A stretch of DNA of 64,000 bases from Adiantum capillus-veneris. Lineage: Eukaryota > Streptophyta > Polypodiopsida > Polypodiales > Pteridaceae. Below the pieces are notes generated by a model. It ran no database searches, was not told the DNA's origin, and saw only the letters and a program-made list of their open reading frames with translations. The stretch spans positions 20,367,491 through 20,431,490 of the forward strand of contig CM043942.1 in NCBI GenBank assembly GCA_014529385.2. Direction: 5' to 3'. Position numbers and translations under genes: made by a program. Of the stretch, positions 54,741 through 64,000 are shown piece after piece; positions within the stretch are counted from its first letter, which is position 1, and each line of letters begins with the position of its first letter.

Positions 54741-55725
54741 TGAGGGCTGATGTAAGAGAGAATGTGGTTGCAAAAAATACATGTGTGCAATCACAAGTGT
54801 GCAAAAAATACATATGCGCTGTCACAAGTTTTGATTGGGCTATAAGGGTCCTCTACTGCAATGCATGGTGAGAATCCATCAAGTGGCAGGTTACCTAAAA
54901 GAGTGAGTCCTTCAAACTCTTCAAATGTATCAAGGAAAGGAAAGGAAAAAGTTGATGATGCTTCTAAGGTGATAGCAGCGGTTCTGAGCCCCGGGGGATT
55001 CACCATGGAAAACTTACCGCACCATGTGAGTGCAGGGGAGGGGTTTTTTTAATACAAGTTACATAAGTGTATAAGTTAGGGGTAGGTGCCCAATAATTTA
55101 TCTCCTAAGCTTAAAAATGAGTGGGGGGGGAATTACTTGTGACGATTCGTCATTGGTGTGCACTAGAACTCGAATGGATTTTGGGAATTTTTTTTGTCAG
55201 GTCACACATCAACTTTTGCATCAAGCCGGTCATAAATAAGGGCTGATCTGGAACAGGTCAAGGATTGCTTTACACCAGCTTTGGATGGGTCATAATTGGA
55301 CGAGTAGCCAGAATGTAGGCTGACTGGGCACATAGTTTGAAAGTCAAACTAAGACACATTGAGGGTACATCTAGTTATCAACAAAAGTGGTTCCTTAGTA
55401 CATTTCCAGTCACTACGGTACACACTCTTTTACTAGTTTTACTCATTTAGATCATGTGAGACCTAATTATCAACATAAGTGGTTCCTTAGTACATTGCCG
55501 ATCACTATAGTACACACTCTGTTACTAGTTTTACTCAGCTAGATCATGTGAAACCTAAATTTTATATGTAAGATAGGGGTATGCTATTTTTCTTCATTGA
55601 TTGCTGTATAAGCATAGAAAGGGGGGTCATATTTCCTAATATGAGTCATATATAGGGGTTTCACCAAAGTTGTCCACTTGTAGGTGGCGTCTTGTTTTGT
55701 ATATAGAGTGAATCCCCGGGTTCTG
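54741..55725. other. Disrupted integrase-RT spacer of H with foreign sequence
   Basis: 54841-55010 encodes Ser/Lys-rich text (LPKRVSPSNSSNVSRKGKEK) like a copia linker. The following ~700 bp match nothing and include a 92-bp tandem duplication starting at 55371 and 55463 (TATCAACA…GTGGTTCCTTAGTACAT). Probably an insertion within H. Confidence 0.5.
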
Positions 55726-56700
55726 AGCAGAGTTTGGATGAGGAGTTTGGCATACCCTCTCTGAAGACTCCAGGTGCAACAAGAATGCAAGCAAGCTATA
55801 GGGCACCTGAAAGTGATCCTGGACCACACAGGTCAGAAAGAGCAAGAAATCATGTGCAGAGATTGACTTATGATAGTTATGTGGCTCCTCATTGTGCATT
55901 CATGGCAAAGATTATAGAGGAAGTAGAACCCAAATGTTTTGAGGATACTGTCAAGGATAAAAAATGGTGGCAAGCTATGGATGAAGAGATGGTTGCACTT
56001 GATGCAAATGGAACATGGGAATTGGTGACATTACCAAAGGAAAAGAAGTAAATTGGATGTAAGTGGGTTTACGAAATAGAGAATAAAACTAATGGTAGTG
56101 TGAGCAGGTAAAAGGCTAGACTTGTGGCCAAAGGTTATGCACAGACTTATGGGATTGACTATGAGGAGTTGTTCACTCTCATAGCTAAGCTGGCTACCAT
56201 TTGTGTGTTTATTGCAGTGGCTATCGCATTAAAATGGGTGTTGAAACAAATGGATGTAAAGAATGCATTTTTGAATGGAGACTTGGAGGAAATTGTGTAT
56301 ACGGAGCAGCCATAAGGTTATGCAAATATGAGGCTATGTGACCTTGTTTACAGGTCAAAGAAAGCATTTTATGGGCCAAGTAAGCACCTAGATCTTAGTA
56401 TGAGAGGATTGTGGTATTCCTCATTTCATTGGGCTTTGAGATGTTTTACACAAACCATTCATTGAATGTGCCAAAGAATGAGGCACGAATTGTGGTAATA
56501 TGCATATATGTGTATGATTTGATTGTTGGAGGTGATAATGTGGCTAAAGTAGAGGGCATGCAGGATTTACTTATGCAAGAGTTGACATGAAAAACTTGGG
56601 ATACTTGCGGCATTTCTTGGTCATTGAAATTATTTGCAGAGAACAAGGTGTATGGCTATCACACAGGCAATATGACCTTATATCAAAATTTAAAGTTGTA
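55726..56700 (+). pseudogene. H reverse transcriptase
   Basis: Copia RT lead-in: ARNHVQRLTYDSYVAPHCAF, then EEVEPKCFEDTVKDKKWWQA, MDEEMVALDANGTWELVTLP, a stop at 56049, GCKWVYEIE, RLVAKGYAQTYGIDYEELFT, IALKWVLKQMDVKNAFLNGD and LEEIVYTEQP. These are blocks 1-3 of RVT_2. The catalytic Y-V-D-D region near 56510 reads ICIYVYDLIVGGDN-like in a broken frame (CMI…LLEV), apparently mutated. Confidence 0.87.
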
Positions 56701-57468
56701 GAATGATGGAGGTCAAGTGCTTGATAGTGCTACCATCTATAGAAAGATTGTGGGTAGCTTAATCTACTTGACTATCTCACGTCTAGACTTGAGCTACACA
56801 GTTGGATTTATGCAGTCTCCCATGAAACCACACTTGGATGCAGTGAGGTGCACTTTGAGCTATGTAACTGCTACTTTGGATTATGTAGTCTTTTATAACG
56901 CTGATTTGGAGTTGCAGCTCTACGGCTACATAGATGCAAATTGGGCTAGTAGTACATACGATCGCAGGTCTACGAGCGGATTCTTGTTCTCACTTAGGAG
57001 TGTTGCTATCACATGCAAATTGGGCTAGTAGTACATACGATCGCAGGTCTACGAGCGGATTCATGTTCTCACTTAGGAGTGTTGCTATCACATGGAGCAG
57101 CAAGAAGCAACCTACAGTTTCTCTTTCGAGTATAAAGGAAAATTAGAAGGATGCTATAGTGGTAGCATGTGAGGTAGCATGGCTGGGATTTCTACTGTGC
57201 AACTTTGGAGTATAGGTACAGAGTCCGATTTTCATCTTTGTGACAACCTCAGTAGCATATAGTTGGCACAAAACCCAATGTTTCATTCCAGGACAAATCA
57301 CATTGAGGTGCACTACCACTTCATCAAAGAGAGAGTCTTAGCAAGCGACATTGACCTTGAGTACGTGGCGACAGATGAACATGTTGCAAATACATTCATA
57401 AAGGCCCTTGGAGCACTGAATCTATGACAATTTCAAGTGATACTTGGCATACAAGAGATGGCATTGAG
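56701..57468 (+). pseudogene. H RNase H, with 79-bp tandem duplication
   Basis: GSLIYLTISRLDLSYTVGFM, then YGYIDANWASSTYDRRSTSG (catalytic D-A-D/N-W motif as D-A-N-W), then FLFSLRSVAITCKLG. ANWASSTYDRRSTSG is encoded again from 57015 because 79 bp are duplicated (56936 and 57015, microhomology ATG). It then continues WSSKKQPTVSLSS, and further on, with stops, KTQCFIPGQ, which corresponds to the HIDVRYHF region. It ends at the purine tract. Confidence 0.88.
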
Positions 57469-57480
57469 CTTGAGGGGGAG
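57469..57480 (+). promoter_or_regulatory. H polypurine tract
   Basis: CTTGAGGGGGAG immediately before the 3' LTR. Confidence 0.88.
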
Positions 57481-57836
57481 TGTTGAGATGTCAATGTCAA
57501 CATGTATGACTACTAGATGACTACCACCAACAGTCATCATCATTGGCGCGCCTTGGTGGATACACATATCTTTGCCAATGATACTACAATTGTACTACAT
57601 TGAGCTGTTCTACCTACCGGGGTGATGGCACACTTATCTACTCAGCTCACTTGACAGCGGTTCATACTAGACTGTTGTACTAGTTTCCATTTTTATATTT
57701 TATTTTCCCTTATGTTTTGTAGACCTCTTATCTTGAGTTGGTGAAGAAGAAGAAGTACAGTCTTTTGCCTCCATCTTTGTGTGTGTGTGTTTGTGCTTGC
57801 AAGAGCTCAAGCTCTCTCCTTCTCTATCTCTTGGCA
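57481..57836 (+). repeat. H 3' LTR
   Basis: 356 bp, TGTTGAGATGTCAATG…CTCTTGGCA. Its last ~55 bp match 52088-52144, the residue of the 5' LTR. Confidence 0.85.
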
Positions 57837-58332
57837 ATCTACAAAAATCAAAGAGAGGTTTTGATAGAAAGGAAATTATTAATATCTATCTCACTTTGTG
57901 GAATCTTGTGAAACCTACCAAATGTATTCAAATGTGTGTCATCGTGATAGGTTGCACCCTACATACCTGCTGGCTATGCACTATAAGTGGATAGTAGATC
58001 TGGTTACAATGCCATTCAGCTTATGGAAAATGAGATACATAGTGCTTGCACAAGAAGACTTGACTAATCAGGTTGAAGGTTGTGCTCTACGAGAAAAAAC
58101 AAGGAAGGGATATGCAAGTTCCTCTTGGATGACGTTGTCAGGAGTTTTTTTGAGCAAGGGATTGCGCATATGTACATACACATGCATGGTGCATCGAATA
58201 AAGGATTACCCAATTTCCAGAGCCAGGTGGTTATGTGGGGTCCACATGTGTACAAGTAGGACAGGGTGTACATAGTGCATCGATTTTCACTATTACCAGT
58301 ACTACTGTGTTTTTTCTATAATAAAGAGGAGT
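57837..58332. other. Spacer between H and F, nothing recognised
   Basis: No known motif. An open frame at 57898-58275 (125 codons) shows no family resemblance, and its antisense is also open. Confidence 0.5.
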
Positions 58333-59479
58333 TGTTAGAACGTAAAACTTCTCGAGGAAGCTATCCGTGAGCCGACGACATGAGGTAAGCAGGTGCGTCA
58401 GATGGCATCGAGTGGCGTCAGGAGGTCGAACGGGGTCAATACTTGCACGCGGAGAAGTATAGACACGACGTGGGTGTTTTCTTGTGATACTTATGCAGAA
58501 AGGTCATCATGAGGACCACTTTTTGGGGCCACTTCACGTGGTTGCGGGATGCATTATTTGGAAAAACTCAGTGCCAGGTGTGCGGATGATGCAAAAAAGG
58601 TGACAACTATGCACTGCGAGGTCAGTTTTTGGCCTGTTCGGGGTCCGTTTGAGGTCATCTCAAAGGCCAAGGGTACTCAACTAATAAAGCTAAGTGTGGG
58701 AACTGAAAAAACAGAGAGAAGACCAGAAAAAACATGGAGAAGAGAGGAGGAACAGCCGCAGGTGTGTTTTTGCTCATTTTGGAGCTTGTTTTGGTCGTAA
58801 ACTGCTCATCCGAGGTCGGATTTGAGCACTTTGACACTGTAGACTGGGGTTTTGGGCCGTTCCAGACGCGATAGCGCTGCCCATTTTGCCAAATTTCTCA
58901 CTCTTTTCCTGCTATTTTTCTGTGTAAGTTTCTCCTATGAGGGAAGTTTCTGCTCTAGTTTGTGATTGTATCTGGCTTATTTTACCCATATTGTGTGAGC
59001 TATTTGCCGCATTGGTGTTGGCCCAAGCTCAATTGTATCTAAAAATCAGAAATTCTCCTCTTTTGCGCTGAGTTTTTTGGGTGTGTGTGTGTGTGTGGAG
59101 TGGGCAAGTGTATAGTCTTTCTCCTCTCACTCCAGAGGTGTGTTCCCTGTCTCGGCCAGGTGTGTTGTGTAAGCCGAGTGGTTCCCCATAGTGTGTGTGT
59201 GTGTGTGTGTGTGTATCTTTCCAAGAGTGTGTGTCGGGTCGTTATAGAGGTGTTGTGTGTGTTTTCATCCCGCTCACATTCTTTTGGCGCCCCCACGGAG
59301 GATCTTCTTCGAGTACCTTCTGCTTCGAGCTTCAAGCTTCGAGATTCGGGGCTACAGGTTACATGTTACAGGTTACAGGGACAGGTACAGGTATAGGTGA
59401 TTCACACAAGTACATGTAGCTGGAGTACAGTGTTCTACTAGCAGTAATGTCACTTGCAGTTGTTGTGGGTATGCATCAC
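58333..59479 (+). repeat. Element F 5' LTR (inferred)
   Basis: Inferred from TGTTAGAACGTAAAAC at 58333 and a CA end (TATGCATCA, 59479) just before a TGGCGCC primer site. No partner copy is in the window, so the borders are provisional. It contains (GT)n runs at 59083-59097 and 59189-59213 and a run of GTTACAGG-like short repeats at 59354-59395. Confidence 0.4.
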
Positions 59480-59481
59480 TT

Positions 59482-59498
59482 GGCGCCTATTTGAGTGC
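59482..59498 (+). promoter_or_regulatory. F primer-binding site, TGGCGCC type
   Basis: TTGGCGCCTATTTGAGTG. The first seven bases match the tRNA-Asp-type primer site TGGCGCC used by Athila/Tat elements; the rest diverges. Confidence 0.5.
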
Positions 59499-60331
59499 AT
59501 TGTCGACTGGATTGTACGTTACTTGTGGAAACTGCCATTGTACGTATTTGTGGAGCCATACTTGGTTGTATTTGGCAGTCCCAGCCATTTCTGAGACTTG
59601 GTCTGGAAGATAGTCATTTCTGAGACTTGACTATACGCGATTTGCATTAGCCTTCGTGTGAGGGTCGATAGCATGAGGTTTTTATTGAGCTGGGGGATTC
59701 TCAAATGTGGAGATCCTTTTGGTGATACAGGTAGCTGGATCACCCTTTTTGTGACCTCGCCATAGGCTATATACTAGTGAGTCCTACTTGATGCTCGGGT
59801 TCTATTGTTGACACTTTATGCATACATATACAATCTATATTTTGGGTTCCTACTGCTCTATTTCTAGGGAAACTCTGCCAAAATTTTTCCAAGTTATGAT
59901 GGCTGGTTTTTTGGTCTTTTGAGCCATTTATGCTGTTATGCTGCTGAACTTTTGGAAAAATCAGAGGTTAAGTCAGGTGTGCCTTCTTGGGAGCTTCATG
60001 GTTGGCTTTAATGGATGATCAAAATGGCCCTCAATTCACTCCATTTCATTTACCTCAAAGAATCCAGATAAATGTTCATGTGTCCAGGAAGATTTTTTTC
60101 CAACAGCATATAGTCTTTATGTTCGGGCCAAGAAGATTACGAGAGATCTTGGAATGTCCTTTGCCTGTTGTAATTCCGATGATCAACTATGAAAACTCAT
60201 TTGATGTGCATGTGTTTGTCCTTATCTAAAGTTGAGCTCCATTGAAGTTTCTAGGGATTGGGTAGTCAAAAGTTTTGGGTTCTTGCACGTGTGTTCAAAG
60301 GGGTTCTCAAAGCATTGTAACTTGGGTATCC

Positions 60332-61255
60332 ATGGCTTTCTCTTATCCGGAGTTTCATGGAAGAAGTGATGAAGATGTGGAAGATTTTTTGGAAAAGATG
60401 GAGGTTGCCTGCATTAGCAACCAGATTCATGACCCTGCACAAATGTTACACCTTCTCCAAATTTGTTTGAAGAGTGATGCACGAGTTTGGTCTAAAGCAT
60501 TTGAAGAGGAGTTGCGTGTGGCTGATCCACCTGTAAGGTTGAGTTGGGACAATCTACGACATGGGTTGGAAGTGGAGTTTGTGAAGATAGAAGATCCTGA
60601 CAAAGTGTGGCAAGAAGTACAGGCTTTGGTGCAAAAGGAAGGTGAGCCAGTAGATGCGTACATACGTAAGTTTTCATTGGCATGGGAGCGAATGTGCAAG
60701 GCCTTAGCACCACAGGTACCCCCGCCTAGCTTGATGAAGAAGGACAGGTTCTTGGATGGTCTTTGGGAGAATATACGTTGGAGAGTGGAGCTAAAGAAGC
60801 CTAGGACATATGAAGATGCACTAGAGGTAGCAAGGAACAAAGAGTGGAAGTTGAGGAAAATGAGCCAGTTAGGGGTGGAGTCTTTGCCCATGAGGTCTGA
60901 ATTTCAGCCTTTGGACTCTTTACAAGGTCGCATGCCAGGGGTTCATCATGAACCAGTGGTTTCTGTTACTCCTCAAGTTATGCCAATAGTGGTCACTACA
61001 GCAGTGCAAGATGATGGGCTAAGGCAAGACATGAGGCAAGTGGTAGATTTAATGAAGAATCTCAGCCTAAACATGCTAGGTCAAGTGGGAAATAATTGAG
61101 GTCGAGGGAGGTATGCAAGTCAGCTAGGAGGTGAAGAAAGACCTAGGAATGGTGTTGGACAAAGCAATGGTAGGTTTTGGAGGCAGACGCCCACATGTTA
61201 TAATTGTGGAGAGTTGGTTCACATCAGCCCGCAATGTGATAAGCCACCAAAGATG
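60332..61255 (+). pseudogene. F gag with zinc knuckle
   Basis: Likely start at 60332 (MAFSYPEFHGRSDEDVEDFL); an upstream in-frame ATG at 60275 is possible but its 19 residues look non-gag. Core motifs: LLQICLKSDARVWSKAFEEE, LRHGLEVEFVKIEDPDKVWQ, KEGEPVDAYIRKFSLAWERM and DRFLDGLWENIRWRVELKKP, a well-preserved Retrotrans_gag domain. A single TGA at 61097 precedes a Gly/Arg-rich stretch and the zinc knuckle CYNCGELVHISPQC (C-x2-C-x4-H-x4-C). The frame is otherwise continuous into the protease. Confidence 0.9.
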
Positions 61256-62812
61256 GGGGGAGACATGTATCCATTGCCAAGACAGGTGTTAACTAGGTCA
61301 AATGATTATGGCATCGAAATTAAGGGAGATGAAGGAACCAGTGGATTAACCCAAGAGGAAAAGGGAAAGACAAAAGTGCTAAGTGTAGTCACCTTGGAGA
61401 AGGCATCAAAGCTAGATGATACATTAGTGATGCCTATTGGGAAGAGGACCACAGAGGATAAGGAAGGAAGAAGTGCCCCAGGTCCTAGTAAGAAGAAAGG
61501 AAAGAGCCATGAAGGCGAGGATGTCAAGGCCAAGAGGAAAAGGAGAGCTCGTCGAAAGTTTCATGTTTCAGATTTTCCACTAGGAGATGGGAAATTAAGC
61601 TATGACTTGAAGGAGGATCTGACGAGCAAGAAGGCAGATGTTACTTTTGGGCAGCTTATAGAGATGGTGCCTAAGCTAAAGTGGCAGTGGAAGAGGATGG
61701 TTAACCCAATGGAGAAAGAGCCAGAGAGAGGTTCAGTAAAGGTGTTGGCAATGGATGAGCTACCAGACATTTGTCCAATAGTAGATGTGTGGCATAAAAT
61801 GAAAAATTTGGGACAAGTTTATGTGGATGGCGGAGCCCAAATATGCGTCATAACACACTCATGTGTTGAGAAGATGGGTCTCACAGTGGCTGGGGTGTCA
61901 GGTTTCCGGATCAGATTGGCAAACCATCAGAAAGTAAAATGTTTGGGTGTTGTAAAGAGCTTAGAAGTGGAAGCATATGATGCAAAGGCAATGGTTGATT
62001 TTCATGTGATGCCAGCGAGGTTGGGAGCATATCCTATTATATTGGGCAGACCATGGTTACGTGCAGTGGGAGCGGTTCAAGATTGGCGACGTGGTACAAT
62101 TAGCCTCTATGGAAAGACAGGTACCAAGAAGCTTTATAATATGGACACAAGGAAAGGATTAGAGGAGCTTTATGAAGATGAGGATGAGTCTAGTGATGAA
62201 GACTCTTCCACGGTGACAGATGAGGACAGTGATAGCACTACCAGCAGTGATGAGGATGCTGATGTTGCATTTCTTTTGATGGACAAAGAAATCCAAGAGT
62301 TTGGTTTAGTTGCATTTGCTAATGAGGTTGAAGATGAAAGTGAAGGGCCTTATGAAGTGATTGAAGGGCTGATGCAAACCAAGGTTGAGTTGTCAAAGAA
62401 GCAGGAATTGATGACACAAATGATCAGTGGAGACCTCTCAGCTATGGAGAAGGATATATATTTGCACATGCTGGCTAGTTTTCCTGATTTTTTCATTACT
62501 TCATATGAAGAGATCAGAGGGTTCAAGGGCGAAGAGATGCATATAGAGCTGAAAGAAGGTGCTAAGCCAGTGCGGCAAAGGCTAAGAAGGATGGGTCAAG
62601 AGCAAATGGAAGCCTTGCGAGAAGAGGTGGACAAGTTATTGAAGGCAGGGTTCATAGTCCCTGTGGGGACCACAGAATGGGTGAGTCCAGTTGTAGTCAG
62701 TCCAAAGAAGGATGGGAAGTGGAGAATTTGTGTAGATTTTAAACCCTTAAACGTAGCCACTAAGAAGAATCCATATCCTCTTCCATTCATCGATCAGATC
62801 TTGGATTCAGTG
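61256..62812 (+). pseudogene. F protease and N-terminal reverse transcriptase, truncated
   Basis: Open 548-codon stretch from 61214, in frame with gag. A basic region (KAKRKRRARRKFHVSDF) leads into the retropepsin: GQVYVDGGAQICVITHSCVE (D-G-G instead of D-S-G) and AYPIILGRPWLRAVGAVQDW. Next is an acidic Asp/Glu/Ser linker (EDEDESSDEDSSTVTDEDSD), then RT lead-in and block 1: LRRMGQEQMEALREEVDKLL, GFIVPVGTTEWVSPVVVSPK and GKWRICVDFKPLN. Homology stops at about 62812, before the catalytic D-D, so RT, RNase H and integrase are missing. The terminal residues CLVQRPFLDAPF belong to the adjoining sequence. Confidence 0.9.
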
Positions 62813-64000
62813 GCAGTTGGATGCTTGGTCCAAAGGCCATTCTTGGATGCTCCATTCTAAGATCATGCTTGATTTCACAAATATGGATGGTTCCAACACC
62901 ATTTGTAGATGGTCAATCTAAGACCACAATAGCATGCTTGGTCCCATGACCATGCTCAATCTAAGACAACAATAAGATTATTGCTCCCATTACCGTGCTT
63001 TCATGCTCCCCAGAAGACCTGGATACCATGCAATGTCCCATGACCATGCTTAATGTACAAATCTGAAGTAAAAATATCCTTGGTAGGATTATTTTGGTAT
63101 CCTTAGGGAATATTAAAGATGATTGATGTTTAAATGAGGGTGGGTTCTAGGACCATTCTCAAATGGCAGCCTTCAATTCAAATTAAAAGAAAAAAAATTT
63201 ACTCTTGTATGTGTATTATGTTTAAAACTTATTCAAATACCACGTTCTATCATCAATTGAGTTTCTCTAGTCAAAGCATGAGATCATGTTAACGGTCTAG
63301 ATGTCATAACTTTTTTGGACTCCTAATGAGAAGAAAGAAAATGTGTTCTAGAATCTACTTTCAAAACACTAGCATACGGAGGAATGTATCCCTCTTTGGA
63401 TGGATTTTAGGTACGGAAGTTTAGGTGGGAGATAAAATGTATATGCAACTTGACACCAAATGTGTCCACACTAGATTGGAGGCCAACTAAATGGTACTAT
63501 AGAAAAAAAGATCAAGGTGACAAGCCAAAGCTACCTATGGGTGATCTTGCTTTATTAGCAATGGCAGAGTATGCTAAGGGCCACAAGAAAGTGATCAAGG
63601 GAAAGTCTTACATTCACTTTTGTCAAAGAAATTGAAATGGATCCATTGCTCCACACTATTACAACCCTATGGTATACTATTGGAATTTTCTAATACACGA
63701 GTTTGATCGACCCATCCTCCCATAAATTAGATTGTACATGCATTTTTGGCCCAAAATTCAAGGGTTCGAGCTTTTTTGATTCCTTAGATAACCAATTTGA
63801 TACCAAAAGGTAATTAAGGATTGATGAATTTGATTTTCATAATTGTGAGCCTCAAATCAAGAAATAAAAAAACTAGCTCAAACCATTAGGAGGGGTGGCT
63901 CTCATGACACTATGTATAGTTGTTGGTTGTGCTACCGGATTTATGCTATGGTACTAGTTTATTTGCTTCTAATCCCATGGAAATTTTGGCCAGAGTCTTG
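62813..64000. other. Unassigned DNA right of F, with short recurring words
   Basis: Begins at the break in F. Between 62813 and 63060 words such as ATGCTTGGTCC, CCCATGACCATGCT and CAATCTAAGACCAC recur irregularly. Beyond that, AT-rich sequence without recognisable coding; the 61-codon frame at 63450 is unremarkable. Confidence 0.5.

Larger units (their letters stand above)
52088..57836 (+). mobile_element. Element H: Ty1/copia retrotransposon, decayed
   Basis: Plus strand. A ~57-bp remnant of the 5' LTR (52088-52144) is followed by a perfect Met-type primer site, gag, protease, integrase, RT and RNase H in copia order, a purine tract (57469-57480) and a 3' LTR (57481-57836). The rest of the 5' LTR is missing, replaced by family A copy D, which suggests D inserted there. 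Stops occur in every domain. Confidence 0.9.

Noticed and set aside
57898-58275. 125-codon ORF between H and F
   Set aside because: No recognisable family, and the antisense strand is also open; unsupported as a gene.
60427-60891. 154-codon antisense ORF
   Set aside because: Antisense of the well-supported F gag core.

Overview
The window looks like intergenic DNA from a large-genome land plant and consists almost entirely of transposable elements. It holds Ty3/gypsy chromoviruses, non-chromovirus gypsy elements, Ty1/copia elements, one CACTA-like DNA element and long (GA)n/(CT)n microsatellites. I found no convincing host gene, tRNA, rRNA or CRISPR array. The plant assignment rests on tRNA-Met and tRNA-Asp type primer sites, chromodomain integrases and a CACTA-type element. 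I cannot name the species; a fern, lycophyte or gymnosperm would fit but is not shown by the sequence.

Layout. 1-2526: 3' end of a minus-strand chromovirus (family A, copy E). 2527-4657: a short copia-type LTR with primer site and a non-coding body ending in poly(A), then a minus-strand copia LTR with an RNase H remnant. 4606-5810: a repeat (S) carrying (GA)n and (CT)n tracts. 5935-7110: a plus-strand gypsy gag remnant (K). 7181-27910: a family A chromovirus (A1, minus strand) with paired 1.5-kb LTRs. A1 is split inside reverse transcriptase by a 12.07-kb element (B, plus strand, 11393-23463). B's 3' LTR is itself split by a 1321-bp CACTA-like element (T, 21311-22631). 28087-36788: a complete but decayed gypsy element (C, plus strand) with exact 5-bp target duplications and an extra ORF after integrase. 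Pieces flanking A1 and C look like one older minus-strand LTR (J). 38255-39791: microsatellite-rich DNA. 39792-44896: a chromovirus (G, minus) inserted in a (GA)n tract. 44897-46180: second S copy. 47800-52053: 5'-truncated family A copy (D, plus). 52088-57836: a copia element (H, plus). About 58333-62812: the 5' half of another gypsy element (F, plus), with an almost open gag-protease-RT frame.

Most interesting is element B. It has good LTRs, a tRNA-Asp-like primer site, a purine tract and a 5-bp target duplication, yet it encodes only gag, zinc knuckles and a retropepsin, with no reverse transcriptase, RNase H or integrase. In their place is a protease-like second domain and a basic ORF with repeated W-(I/V/L)-P-K motifs. 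Its 2.6-kb leader holds six diverged copies of a palindrome-centred motif (CGATCGCGATCG) that also occurs in its LTR. It reads as a large non-autonomous gag-bearing retrotransposon that would need polymerase and integrase in trans. Element C's downstream ORF, largely coiled-coil and without visible membrane segments, is the second candidate for something little described.

Almost every coding region is broken by in-frame stops or frameshifts, so the entries are remnants unless stated otherwise.
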